Shown here piece after piece: positions 1-11,136 of a DNA stretch of 64,000 nucleotides. The notes beneath the pieces were generated by a model. That model was not told the origin of the DNA and did not search any database. It saw only the letters and a program-made list of their open reading frames with translations. Within the stretch, counting starts at the first letter, position 1; each line of letters begins with the position of its first letter. Origin of the DNA: Paroedura picta (Eukaryota > Chordata > Lepidosauria > Squamata > Gekkonidae); contig NC_135384.1 in NCBI RefSeq assembly GCF_049243985.1, positions 129,001-193,000 on the forward strand, written 5' to 3'. A program made the position numbers and the translations under genes.

Positions 1-407
1 GCCGCCCTGGTGCCCACGTTTTCCTTCGGTGAGACTGACATCTTCCGGCAGCTGCGCTTCGCCGAGGGCAGCCTGGCGCGCCGCCTCCAACAGGCGTTTA
101 AGGATCGCGCCGGCTTCGCGCCCTGCCTCTTCTCCGGCCGTGGGCTCCTGCCTTTCGCCGCCCCCATCACCGTCGTTGGTAAGGGGGGCGGGGGCGGCGG
201 GCGGGGTTCTCGACCCCGCCCCGAAGCTCACCCCTGTCTTCTGTCTCTGCAGTCGGGCAGCCCATCACGGTGCCGCGCCGGCCGGCGCCCAAAGAGGAGG
301 AGATCGCCCACTACCACGCGCTCTACATGGACGCCCTGCGCGCTCTGTTCGAGGCCCACAAGGACCGCTGCGGTCTGCCACCGTCGGCGCAGCTTCTCAT
401 CGCCTAG
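1..407 (+). CDS. MOGAT3: MOGAT3-like DGAT2-family acyltransferase, last two exons (partial)
   Basis: This is the C-terminal end of a DGAT2/MOGAT-family enzyme, which joins acyl-CoA to mono- or diacylglycerol at the ER membrane. The exons are 1-178 and 253-407. The donor is G|GTAAGG and the acceptor CTCTGCAG|TC; the split codon gives ITVVVGQPI, which fits the family motif TVVGxPI. The upstream exon reads LVPTFSFGETDIF, a conserved DGAT2-family block. The last exon reads IAHYHALYMDALRALFEAHK and ends at TAG 405-407. The catalytic HPHG segment would lie in exons before the window. The symbol rests mainly on position next to NAT16, as on human 7q22.1. By sequence alone DGAT2 or another MOGAT cannot be excluded. 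The intron is only 74 bases. Confidence 0.88.
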
Positions 408-419
408 CCACCCCCTCCC

Positions 420-425
420 AATAAA
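420..425 (+). terminator. Poly(A) signal of the MOGAT3-like gene
   Basis: AATAAA lies 12 bases after the stop codon. If it is used, the 3' UTR is unusually short, about 30 bases. Confidence 0.8.
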
Positions 426-666
426 GGCACCTTAGCTTTGCCCACAAAGGCCGGCTCCGCCGCTAAAGGGGGGGGGGGGGGAGAGGAGGTCTCCGGCGCT
501 GGCCCTCGGAGCGCGGCGGGGGCTGCAGATCGCTTGCCGCCTGACGTCCCGCCGCCTGGAAGAAGAGCGGAGCGCCTCCAGTTGGTCGCATCGGAGGGAA
601 GGTTTCTGAGGACTCTCAGCGGCATGTCACCGCCGTCAAAAAGTACGATCCTTTCCACCGGACCGC
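426..666. other. GC-rich spacer before the tRNA genes
   Basis: No gene is seen. A poly(G) run lies near 467-481. The tRNA-Thr terminator lies at 638-642. Confidence 0.6.
638..642 (-). terminator. Pol III terminator of tRNA-Thr
   Basis: Five A on the plus strand read as TTTTT on the minus strand, about 25 bases past the tRNA 3' end. Confidence 0.75.
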
Positions 667-740
667 AGGCACCGCTGGGATTCGAACCCAGGATCTCCTG
701 TTTACTAGACAGGCGCTTTAACCAACTAAGCCACGGCGCC
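667..740 (-). tRNA. tRNA-Thr (anticodon AGT)
   Basis: The minus strand reads a complete 74-base tRNA beginning GGCGCCGTGGCTTAGTTGG and ending CCAGCGGTGCCT. The anticodon loop is CTAGTAA inside the stem CTGT/ACAG, giving AGT. The T arm has GGTTCGAATCC, a perfect B box. The acceptor stem pairs GGCGCCG with CGGTGCC with G-T wobble. There is no intron. As recalled, it is close to identical to the human tRNA-Thr-AGT. A T5 terminator follows, so the gene looks functional. Confidence 0.96.
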
Positions 741-1127
741 ATCTGCAGGCTCCAATCAGCGCAGCCATCGCTCTTCTTCGGCTGGCTCCTGGCAAGCCCT
801 GGGTTGGAATCCTCGACTTGGGGGGTGGGGGGGTAGGGAGGCGAGCGGCCCGGCGGAACCTGCAAGCCGGGCGCACCTCCCCCCATACCAGTCCCCACCC
901 CTCCCCTGCCTCCGCTTTCAATGGGGCGCTTGTCCGGGTCCGGTGGAGCGCGGCTGATGAGCAGGAGGCTGCCAACCGCGCTAAGGAGCCACCCGCACCG
1001 CCATCACCCTGGGAAAGCAGCCGGAGCCCCCCTTTGGTGTGTCGAAGTAGTCTAGAGAAAGAGCCTTCCGTACATGCGCAGAGAGCAAAACACACCGCTC
1101 CACAAAAAGACCACTAGAGAATTCACC
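741..1127. other. Spacer between the two tRNA genes
   Basis: About 390 bases, GC-rich, with no gene seen. The tRNA-Trp terminator sits near its right end. Confidence 0.6.
1104..1108 (-). terminator. Pol III terminator of tRNA-Trp
   Basis: Five A on the plus strand (TTTTT on the minus strand) lie 20 bases past the tRNA 3' end. Confidence 0.75.
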
Positions 1128-1199
1128 TGACCCCGGCGTGATTTGAACACGCAGCCTTCTGATCTGGAGTCAGACGCGCTACCGTTGCGCCACGAGGTC
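1128..1199 (-). tRNA. tRNA-Trp (anticodon CCA)
   Basis: The minus strand reads a 72-base tRNA beginning GACCTCGTGGCGCAACGG and ending in CGCCGGGGTCA. The anticodon arm TCTGACTCCAGATCAGA gives CCA. The B box is GTTCAAATC. The acceptor stem GACCTCG pairs with CGGGGTC with a G-T wobble. There is no intron, and the T5 terminator on the minus strand suggests a working gene. It is in the same orientation as the tRNA-Thr. Confidence 0.96.
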
Positions 1200-4100
1200 A
1201 ACTACAACCAAACCTTCCTTCCAGCAGGGAAGTCACTCCAGCCTCCGGCTGCCTGAAGCCTCGATTTGGCTGTGCTTGCTCAGCCCGTTGGGGCAGGCAG
1301 TACAGAAGCAGGAGCCAAATGGCAGGGAGCGCCAGGCTCTTATCTGCCGCTGTTGACCTCTGCCCAGTAACACTCCCCGAACTTACCTGTTGATGGCTTG
1401 GTGGTAAAGCAAAGGATTGCAACCTTCCAATTGGCCATATTATTATTAAGGATTGGCGATAATTCTGCATACCAGCGTGTCCTGGTTCAAGGCTTTGGCT
1501 CTTACCAGGCAGAGGAAGTGGCCTGTTCCTCTCTCAAACCTGTTTTTAATAAGGAGACATCCAGTAGCCATTGATTATGTTATGTGTATGTAAAACTGAC
1601 CTCATCCCAAGCCTGGGGGAAAAGTATTTGTCACTGGGGGGGGGGGGATAGCATGTGAGCAGCTTTTTGAACCTGGGGTCCTTAGATGGAATGAGGGGAG
1701 GAGACCCCAGGTTATTGGCCTGACATATGAGGGCTTCATCTCTCCCAGCCTCCAAGGGGAATCCTATTGCTGGTGCGCAGATTTGGAGAGAACTCCCTGT
1801 GTCTATTTTTCTGCAGTAAAATAAATATTAAAAGACATTCTTCTCCATGTAACTAACTGGAACCCTGATTAGCCTGCAGGGCAATCGCTGTTGAGTCAGC
1901 TGGCAACGCGGGGAGGGCTTGGCCCAGGCCCCTTGTGGCAGGGGAGGAGGGGAGCAGCTCTGCCTGAGCACTTGGAGCCAGGCCCTTTGGCCAGAGCCTC
2001 AGCCATCCCCTTCTTCTTTTAAACCAGAAATGCCCCCCCCCCCCAGGTCTATTCTAGGGAAATAATTCTTGTGCTTGCAACTCAGCTGGGCTGCTGCTAG
2101 TCTGAAAATGTTCTTTGAGGGCTTTTAGAACTTCTTAAAACACATTTAACAAGCCCGTTTTTTTCAGCACAAATCCCCACCCTGTGTCAGATCCTCTTCC
2201 TCCATCTGCCAGGCCCAGACAGGCAGAGGGGCTGGCCATTACACCATGGACTCACAGCGTGGCAAGTGGGCTAGGACTGTGCTGTGCATCTAGCCCCCAA
2301 GGGGGTTAGGGGGTGGGAGGAATTCACAGGCCCCTCCCTGGCCAGGCCCTGTCACCAAAAGGAAAGGCGGGGGGGGGGGGCATTCCATCAGCAGTTTCCC
2401 CTGGAAGGAGAGAGGGCCTCACAAAGGCAGGGGGGTCCCTCATAAGCCAGCTGGACAGTGTGCCAACCCACCCCTAGGGAGACAGAGGGCAGGGGTAAGG
2501 AGGAGGAAGGGGAGAAAGGGAGGTCTTGGCATGGCCAAGGGGAGAGGAGGCTTGCCCGGATCTGCAGCTCCTTGGCAGAAAGGTCTGTTCTGACCACCCC
2601 CTACCCCAGGCACCGTTCAGTGCGGGACTATTGCCTCAGTTCCTACCCTTCCCACCTCTTCCCAGGACCTGCAGGTGGAGGCGAGACGGGTGCTGCTGTG
2701 CTGTGGCAAGGCCTTTTCAGGAGTGGCCCAATGGACTTGGATTTCCCTCTGCTCAAGGCTCATCCACTCTCTTCCAGTAGACACAAGGCCCAAAGTGGTC
2801 TGTCCAGAAGGAGCTTTGGACTTCCCCCTTGTGCTTCTGGTCTGTCCCGTATCCTGCAGGCTGTTTGTGAGGCTGCCGCCTGGGCTGTCCTTGCCTGCAG
2901 ACGCCTGTTGGCTCTTAATGCTTTTGTCAGGAAGTTTACTTTGATGCTAAGTTTCTGGTGCGGCTAGGTGTAAGATTTGCAGATCAATAAGGGAAGAGGA
3001 GAAATATGAGGGAGGAGTTGCTGAAAGGGGTTAGAGGATCTGGTTGGATGAGGCCAGGAGGCAACCTGTCAAGCCAGGACCAGATGAAAGAAGGGAAAGG
3101 GCCAACGGGGGGGGGGGGGAGTGGAAGGAATATTCACCATGACAAGGATCAAAGGGAGAAACATCAAAGAGTGGCCTGAAGATACAGCCTGATGGCCCAA
3201 GGTCCCCCAGGGAGCTTTCATGGCAGAGGGAGTAGTATTCAAATACTTGGGTTTCCCACATCCTAACTGCCTGCTCCCCACCCCCTGCCCAGTGGCAGGG
3301 AAAACCTGCCTGTTCCCAGGGTCCCATCCCCATTTATGTGCTGCCTGCTTTGGCTCTTCCTTGGCTCAAACTGCCTCGGTTGCCATGCTAGAAACAAGCC
3401 ATGGGAGGAGGCACGGCCATGGTGCCAAGGAGTGGCCAGGACTGTGGGTGGGACACTGATGGCATTGAGCTGGCCACTGTCTTGGGGGCTTGCAACTTCA
3501 GCCCCCATCCCCACTGACAAGGTCATTCTATGTTCCTCCAAAGTACAGAACTGAATGCCTAGCAAACAGCCTGGATGTCTTTGAATTACCTCAGGTCTCC
3601 TGGCCAAGCAGCCTGCCTCTGACATGGGGGGAACCTCCACCCTGCCAGTCTACTCTGCCTGGATGCCAATCACCTTTTCTGACCCCCCCCCACGCCAAAC
3701 CTTCCAAACGCCACAGAGTTTCACCAGGGAGCAAGGCTGCCTTGATAATGGCTTCTTTGGTGTTTTGTTCTTTCTGTTCAGTCTCCCCAGCTTCACAGCG
3801 GCGGGCTTTATTCCCCTCCCTGAGCCCTCCTGCATTCCTACAGCCCTGGCTTGCTCTGGTGCCCAGGTACAAGACACACATGCACTGGCATTCCCTCCGC
3901 AAGCTTGTTTCAGACCGAAAGCGGGCACTCTCTCTCTCTCTTGTGCCCTGAGAGGAACCCAGGCCTTTGCTGAGGGATGGACTTGCCTGGCTTCTGTGGC
4001 CCACCCTTTCTGGGAGTGCGTGGGGTGGGTGCAGAGGACTCAGAGGAGCTTCAGGGTCATGTGTGGTCTGGAAGTGGCTGTCGTCTCGACTGCCAAGGCC

Positions 4101-4250
4101 CACCACCACCACCCCACCTGTCTGGGGGGCAATGCCCAGGGGCCTATGCCCTGCTTGGCCGGATTGTCCGGCTGGGCAGCAGCTTCTGTGGCTGACCTGG
4201 CCTGCAGCAGGGGTGGCCAGGGAGGGCGAGGAGGGCGCTGACCCTCGCGG
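1200..4250. other. Intergenic region without a recognisable gene
   Basis: No reading frame here resembles a known protein. The stretch holds several poly(G)/poly(C) runs (near 1637-1648, 2034-2044, 2368-2380, 3107-3119) and a short CT run near 3930. It may be upstream flank of NAT16. Confidence 0.5.
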
Positions 4251-5480
4251 CTGCCGGGAAGGGGGAGCCGTGCCGGCGGTGCACGGATTCTCGAAGGCTG
4301 CAGCCAGGGCTCTGGTGCGGGCCGCGCCCGGCTTTGGCGCGGGGGGGGGGGGTCGCCCTAGCCTCCCGCACGCAAACAGCCCTGTGAATCCGGGCTTCGC
4401 GGCTGCGTGTCCAGGTGCGAAGAAGGCGACGGTGTGGGGGGGGGGGAGAGGGAGAGAGACGAGGGCCTCGGGTTACACAACGGGGCGGGGGCGTCGCAAA
4501 GGCCGGCGATTGTGTGCCGGCGGGTTTCGGGCTTCCCGTGGATGGGGAGGGGGGGCTGAAGTACATCTCCCCTCCCCCATCTTGTCCCCGAGCGCCCTCT
4601 GCTCTCCTCCCCTCCGCCCTCACTGACGTGCGGGAGCGGAGGAGGGGGATGGCAGGTCCCCCCTGGGGCTGGGGGAGGTGTGGCCTATTGCAGCGTGGGC
4701 GGAGCTTCTGCGCATCTTTATACCGCGGGAAGGGGGAGGTCTCCGGGCGCGCATCTGTCAGGACAGAACATAAGGGAGCCCGGAGGAGAAGCGCAAGCCA
4801 GAGCGGCCCCGGTCCCGGCCATCCTACCGCCCGTCCGCCCTCCGGAACAGCAGGTACTTGGGGGGGGGGGCGGAGTACGACAGACCGTCAGCCAAGCAGT
4901 CCGGGAAACTCCCCCCCCCCTCTTTGCCTGGTACCGTTGGGCCCACGCGTCACCCCATAGCGGGAGGCTCGCTGGGCAATCCTTCCCTTTGAACAATTTG
5001 GCTCGCAACCCGATGGGGACGGGGCTGGACGCAGAGTTGCCTCGAGCGGGGTAGGGGCCGAGGGTGCCAGGAACTCCTCTCGTCCCCGCAACCTGGTGCC
5101 TGGTTGACCCCTTCCCCAGTCACTTCATTTCGGACGTGGGGCGGGGGGCTGCCATTTCCAGCGAGGCATAAAGATCTTCTTCCCTCCCCGGAGAGAACCG
5201 GCGAGGAGACGAGCCGAAAATACCCCCTCGCCGGTCTGACTCGCGCTCCTTGCTCCAGGCCCTCTCATACAAGCTCACCCCTCCCCGCGGCCGCAAGACA
5301 CGGAGACTTTTAAGCCGGGGCGGGGGGCGCTTTCTGCTTCCTTCCTTGTGCGCCCGCCTCCTGTTCCTGGGTCGGGCATGTGACCGGGGGGGGGGGCACG
5401 CGAGGATGACTGAGGCGCGCCTCCGCGGCACCCTCACATTTGCGGTGGCGACGGCGGCAGGAGGGGCACCGCGCCATCTG
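4250..5480 (+). promoter_or_regulatory. NAT16: CpG island with TATA promoter and candidate non-coding first exon, probably of NAT16
   Basis: The stretch is rich in CpG. TTTATA at 4717-4722 follows a GC box (GGGCGG near 4698) and would place a start near 4747. A good splice donor, CAGCAG|GTACTT, lies at 4853/4854, so a non-coding exon of roughly 4747-4853 is plausible. NAT16 is the next gene on this strand, but its coding start is 6.3 kb away, with a possible acceptor at 11114 (TCCCTGCAG) just before the ATG. The link to NAT16 is inferred; a separate non-coding transcript is possible. Confidence 0.5.
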
Positions 5481-8400
5481 CTTAATATGGAACGGGGTCG
5501 GGGGGGGGGGCTATGTGTGTCGCCCCTCCTCTACCTTTGGGGGAGGGGATATTTTAGCACCCCCCCTCCTCAGGATGTGTGGTGCTCAACGGGTCCTTAT
5601 TGTTCGGGAGTGGCGACAGAGGTCATGGAGACAGGCTGGAAGTTTCGGGGGGGGGGCTTATTACACCCCTGTAGGGTGGAGGGAGAAGTTTGCAGCCCCA
5701 CCTCGTCGTGAGAAAGGAGACTTTGGTCTAGCTTATCCCTCGCCTCTTGGCCGGTGCTCCTTCGACCATCTGCTTTGATGCCCCCCCCCCCCAAATCTGG
5801 CTGCTGAACCCCTTTCCCAAGCCCGTGGGGGGGGGGGTTCTGAGGCACCAGCAAGGGGGCATTACAGGCCACAGCCGACCTGAAGAAAAGGTGGAATGTC
5901 TGGGGAGGGGTGGGGGGTCCTCGAGGAAATGGGGTGAGGGAGGGGAGAGAGCTTTGGTCTGAGGGGGAGAGGTCCCTGCCCCCCCCCACACACACACATA
6001 CACAACGAGTCTGCTCCTGTCCTCATTCCTTCCTATGGCCAAGAGAGACACTTTCAGCAGAAAGGGAGAGGCCAGAGGAGCAAGCCCCTCACCCTTCTCT
6101 GGTCTCAGGCAGGTGCTCCAGACGGGCTTCTTTCCCACCCCCACCCCCACCCCCACCCCCTGCACTGTGAGGGTGGGATGGCGGAAGGGGCAGGGCTAAG
6201 GAGATGTTAGCCCTTTGCCCTTGTTCCCTTGATGGGCAGGGTGAAGCGGGGCCTCCAGGCTGCTCTCTGGCATCCCCCCCCCCCGCGTGGATGGCCACAG
6301 CCTTCCCTTTTTGGCCAGGCCTTGAGGGCATATGGCTGTCAAAAGTGTGTCTCTACTGACATGGCGTCTGGTTCAGGCTTGGCAAGCCACTTTGGTGTGT
6401 GTCCTAATCCGGCCTGTGGCTTACCCAGGAAGAAGGATTTGGGACACCTGCTCCCCCCCTCTCCAGCGCTTGCGGTCATGGCATCTCAGGAGGGAGGGGG
6501 CCTGCCTTCAGTTCTGCCATCTCAGGGCCGTTCCTGCCCAGCGTTCCTCTCCCATGGCTGCTCAGCTGGGCCACGAGGCCCCGAGAGGAGAGGGTGGAAG
6601 CCTCATAAGGGTAGGTGGGGCTCCCTTCAAGACCCTTCCTGGATTGGGAAGCCCTGCCTTTCCCCTGGTCTTTGGAGGACAGGCTGTGGCCAGAAACACA
6701 CACACATATACATGAGGGGAAGGTGGCCCGGGTGGGGGGTCAAAATGGTCTGCAGCAACACTGGACCAAAACACCCCTCCGTCTGGGGCATCCTTTTTAT
6801 GAGACTGGCCACAGCAACAGCCTCTCTTGATGGAAGCTTCCCCCTTCAGCAAGAGGGTACGAATCGGCATTTGAGCTAGGAACTCTCAAAAGGCTCCCCT
6901 GTTGCTGCCCCCCTGCCCCCCCCTAAAAACAGCCCTGGCTCTAGCTGTGACCCACAACTTTGGGAAGGTGCCTCTGCACAGGAGTCCTCTCTGGGCAGAT
7001 CTCCCCCATTGGACAACAACAGCAACAAAGATTCCTGTTCAGCAATGGAAGGGCTTGCCTTTGCTTCCCTGTTAACTGTTAACCCCTTTTTTTAAAATTG
7101 ACCAGAAGTCTGCCCTCTCTCCACATGTGGGGCTGGTCAAGGATTAAAATCTCTCACTGTTGTGTCTTTCTACATGCTGAGCAGAATGGCCCAGGCATGC
7201 ATAATGGGTTGGCACAGGGTGGGTACCCTCCTCTTCTTTCCTCTCCTTCCTTACGGCTGCCTGCTTGCTTGCGGATAGGGGCCTTGGGTATGCTGGGTAA
7301 CCCTGGTCCACTTGTGTCCCCCAGTCCACTGAAATGCTTCTCTTGCACTGGGCAGGAGGTGCCTCTGTGTGTCTCCCCTCCCCCACTTGGACGGCTTTGT
7401 CAGCCCAGCTCAACCGCAGATAGTGGAAGATTCCTATGTAATCTTACAGAGTGACACCATTACTGTGGCAGAAGTGTATGTGAGTGTGTGTGGTTGAGAC
7501 CTACTGACGTCTGCTCTGGCTGAGTGATGCTTGATAAGTAAGTGGCTGCCAAACACTAGTCTTTGGGTTACCTGGACCTCTTTGGTGGGACCCCCACCCC
7601 ACCCCCAGCATGTGAAGACAAGAGTCCTGTTCTCCTGGCACAGAGAGTGACTGAAGGAATCCCACTAGGATCAAAACAGCTTCTGACCACACTGGAGGCA
7701 GCATGTATAGGCTGTAAGGCAGGAGAAACCTCAGGAGGGGGGGGGGTCTCAGTGAATGTGGAGAGGAGATTAGAACACATGGCCATCATGCCAGTGTGCT
7801 TGGCCTCCCCCCCCCCACACACACACACCTTTGTTCTGAAGGGCATTCGGCCATAGATGACTATGGGGCTGGTGGGTGTTTAGGTGCAGTCAAGGACTCC
7901 TGCAACAGCCATTCCACATTCTGGATGCAGATGCCTGCCTCAAATTACCCTCTTGTGGTCATCTCTACCTAGGCTCCCATGCACAGCAGAGTGCCTGGAA
8001 CATCTCAAGCTTCAGGGTGGTGTTATGTTCCTCTCCTCCTCCTCCTCCTTCTCAGGCCTTTGGTCTCGAGTTCCGTGATCCAGTCGACTGAATATTAATG
8101 GCCCCTTCCTGGGGAAATCCAATGCCTGCAGCTCAGGTGTCATTTATCTGATAAGGGGGAGCAGAAATCAGGAGTCCAGGGGCAGGGGACTTAAATTTCT
8201 CACAAGCTTCTCGGATCCTTTCTTGCAGAAAGCTGCCTCCCCATTCATTTGTGGGGAATACCTATGTCTCTGTTTTTAGCTCCTCTCATCAGAGGTAGGG
8301 AATAATGTAGAGGCTTTATTTGTTACTGTTTATCCAACATCTTTCTATTCCGTCTCTCCCCAGCTGAGAGGAGGGTGTCCTGTCTTTGATGAAGCCTGCA

Positions 8401-8506
8401 GAGGGGCCCAGGGGAGTCAGAGAAGGCACTGGCCACTGGCAAGGCCAGATCTCCTAGCCAGATGGACCTTGGCTGGAGGGAGGGAGCTGGGCAGGACACT
8501 CCAGGT
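5481..8506. other. Probable NAT16 5' intron or intergenic DNA
   Basis: No gene is seen. It contains poly(C)/poly(G) runs near 5780-5792 and 5827-5838 and a CCCCCA-type tract near 6136-6160. Confidence 0.45.
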
Positions 8507-8881
8507 CAGTGGTCCCCAACCTTTTTATCACCGGGGACCGGTCAACGCTTGACAATTTTACTGAGGCCCGGGGGAGGTAGTCTTTTGCCAAGGGACGTTG
8601 CCGCTGCCGGCTGAGCCCCTGCTCCACTTGCTTTCCTGCTGGCGCCCCTGACTTTCCGCCACTCGCTGGGGGGCGCTGCCAGCAGCAGCTGCACAGTACC
8701 ACGCCGAGGGGGAGCCCTAGCAATGGCGGCCGCTGGAGAGCACCACAGGTGAGCCGGCAGCAGAGTGGCAGGGCAGCCCCCGAGGCAGCAGCCGGGGAGC
8801 AGGACGAGAAAGAGCCGTGGCCTGGTACCGACTGATCCACGGACCGGTACCAGTCCCCTGACCAGGGGTGGGGGACCACTG
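8507..8881 (-). mobile_element. Non-autonomous hAT element (MITE), copy 1
   Basis: This is a 375-base element with terminal inverted repeats: CAGTGGTCCCCAACC on the left, and its right end reads GGTGGGGGACCACTG. It is flanked by a perfect 8-base target duplication, CTCCAGGT (8499-8506 and 8882-8889), the size that hAT elements make. It carries no transposase. The copy at 51156-51523 is the same family in the opposite orientation, and 36116-36508 is a related one. Perfect duplications suggest fairly recent insertion. Confidence 0.88.
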
Positions 8882-8974
8882 CTCCAGGTCATAAAAGGGC
8901 ACCCTGGATCAGCTGCAACTTTTCCTATCCATCATTAAATAGGCTTCCAAGAGATCTTTGGGCTTCCCAGTTTT

Positions 8975-9105
8975 CCCCCTTCCCTTCCCTTCCCTTCCCT
9001 TCCCTTCCCTTCCCTTCCCTTCCCTTCCCTTCCCTCCCCTCCCCTCCCCTCCCCTCCCCTCCCCTCCCCTCCCCTCCCCTCCCCTCCCCTCCCCTCCCCT
9101 CCCCC
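8975..9105. repeat. Pentanucleotide microsatellite in two phases, (TTCCC)n then (CTCCC)n
   Basis: The tract begins as about a dozen TTCCC units and changes near 9033 to about fifteen CTCCC units. It is purely pyrimidine on the plus strand. The switch in unit along one tract suggests a single base change spread by slippage. Confidence 0.93.
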
Positions 9106-9583
9106 TGAGGGAAACTAAATCAGCCTCCCCTAACTGTCCTGATTTTGTCTCCAAAGTGTCAGGGCAGGACCCCCGATGAGGCAAGAGGCAGCCAGAGCCC
9201 TGAAAGCACACTGCAGCCAGCCGAAGGAAGCACAGCACTGCCTGGAGCCAAACAGCCCTGTAACCAGACCAGCAAAGCTGGTTCCCTGCCTCTGGGCTGA
9301 ATTGCTTGTGCTTGCCTGTAGCCCTGGGGACTGCAGGTCAGAGGTCTGCTGGTGGAGGGGCGGGCGCAGTGTGCTGCAAGATACTTCAGAGGAAGGCAGC
9401 CGATGGGAGGAGCAGTTCAGCATCACAGAGCCCTACTGGGACAGAGCTTGGGAAGCCAGCTTTAGTTGGGGGGTTGAGGAGAGCTTGCATTTCTTGGTCA
9501 CTTGTTTTCCTTCCTGAGTGAGGATGCCAGAAGAAACGGGAGTGCACACAGCCCCCTTGTTTTATGTGGAAAGAATTCAAGTG

Positions 9584-9716
9584 GGTAGCGGTGTTGGTCT
9601 GAAGCAGCACAACAAAACGAAATCAGAGTCCAGCCAGGCACCTTTAAGACCAACAAAGATTTATTCAAGGCATGAGCTTTCAAGTGCAAGCACTCGTTGT
9701 CAGACTGTTATGTGGG
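9584..9716 (-). mobile_element. Penelope-like retroelement tail with degenerate hammerhead motif
   Basis: On the plus strand it begins GGGTAGCGGTGTTGGTCTGA and continues AAGACCAACAAAGATTTATT, a widespread squamate repeat. The minus strand at 9703-9676 reads CTGACAACGAGTGCTTGCAC then TTGAAAGC. This has the layout of a minimal hammerhead ribozyme (CTGANGA, hairpin, GAAA), with the first core box degenerate. Hammerhead motifs are known in Penelope-like retroelements. The family assignment comes from this layout and from memory. The copies at 52236-52331 and, more decayed, 27577-27692 are relatives. Confidence 0.6.
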
Positions 9717-10734
9717 AAAGGTTAGGGAAGTTTAGGCACATGAGTGGCATCGAATCCACAAGGACGGTGTGTTCACACAGAAGGATAGAGTCTCCATGCC
9801 TCTCTTTGTGTGCGGAAGGTGGCTATCCAGCTTTCCCACAGTGCAAGAAAGCCCTTTCTCCTGTGTAAATGTGGGGTCCCATGCTGCATGAACCCCCTCC
9901 AGAGCATGGGTTCAGGTCTGTGCAGGATGGTCCTGCTGCTTGCCTCTAGGTGGCGCTGAAGCGGAGCCATTTCTGGCACCACAGCACTTCTATGGAGCGG
10001 CCATTTTGCCAGTGCCAAACGCTTGGCAGCTGGGCAGCACACAGTTTGGGTGCATTTGCACAATAATTTCCATGTTCCTTTGGAGTTGCAAAGAGTTTGG
10101 GCTCTCTGGAATCTCACAGTCTCTCCAGGCAGGCAGTTAGGAGAGTTCTGCCTTTTTTCCTGTGGAGGGAAAAAAATCACCCTGGAGACTTGCAGTGACG
10201 CATGTGACTCAGAGTGCGCTGCTTCTTGATGCCCGGGCCCTGGTGGAGTGACAGCCGTGCCTCCACAGCCCATGTCCCTGTAATTCCCGTGGTAGAGCTA
10301 GGGTGATTCTCCAAAGCTGCCAAGCTGACCGGCTCCTTGGGTGTTCTGCTTCAGAGTACCCCTTTAGTGCCGCCCCAAGACCAGAAGCTGGGCCACCTGT
10401 GAGAGGTATGGGAACTGTCAGCACCTGAATTGTGTTATTAACAACATTGCTAGGCAGTAGTGATGCCTCCCCATCTGTCCGTTGCCTACACAGAAATGGC
10501 ATTTTGCAAAGTAGGAATGACCCACCGAATAGCCATTAGATTGTCTGTTCTGGTCAAGCAACTGCTGTGTGCAAGGCCTTGCCCAACTGCTGCTGTCCCA
10601 TTGGTGTTTCTCCATTGTGCACTGGGAATCTAGGCCCTTCACACACAACCCTTGGGCCCAGAGAGGCCATGGAAGCCCTGGCCTGCAAGGCAGCCTTGCT
10701 CTGGGCTGGGGCCAGGGCACAACTGTCTTCATGC
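9717..10734. other. No gene seen
   Basis: About 1 kb without a recognisable gene or repeat, within the probable 5' region of NAT16. Confidence 0.45.
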
Positions 10735-10952
10735 TAGGGCTGCCAACCTCCAGAATATGACCTGGAGATCTCCCAGAATTTCCACTGATGTCCTGGCAAC
10801 AGAGCTTCATTCCCCTGGAGAAAATGGCAGGTTTGGAAGGCACACTTGGTGGCCTTGGACCCCACCGTTCCCTTCCCCACCTTCCAAATCCCAGCTTCCC
10901 CAGACTCTACCCCAAATTGCCAGGAATTTCCCAGTCCAGAGCTGGCAACCCC
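10735..10952. mobile_element. Short inverted-terminal-repeat element (MITE-like)
   Basis: The left end TAGGGCTGCCAACCTCCAG roughly mirrors the right end, CCAGAGCTGGCAACCCC. The inside reads CTGGAGATCTCCC and CCCCTGGAGAAAATGG, which I recognise as a common squamate interspersed repeat. I could not find a clear target duplication, so the superfamily is open. Confidence 0.6.
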
Positions 10953-11136
10953 ATCCTGGACCCACTTTTCCCACATGGCCAACAGGACTGCATCCGAGGG
11001 AAAGGTGAGATGTCTAACCTGCTTGCTTTCAGAGGCTGGGAGGGGGGTGTCCAATGGGGCCCCCTTTCCCCTCTCCCTCCCTGAAGGGTTTCATGGCAGT
11101 TTATCTCCCTGCAGCCCCTCTGTGTCCTGTGTAGCT

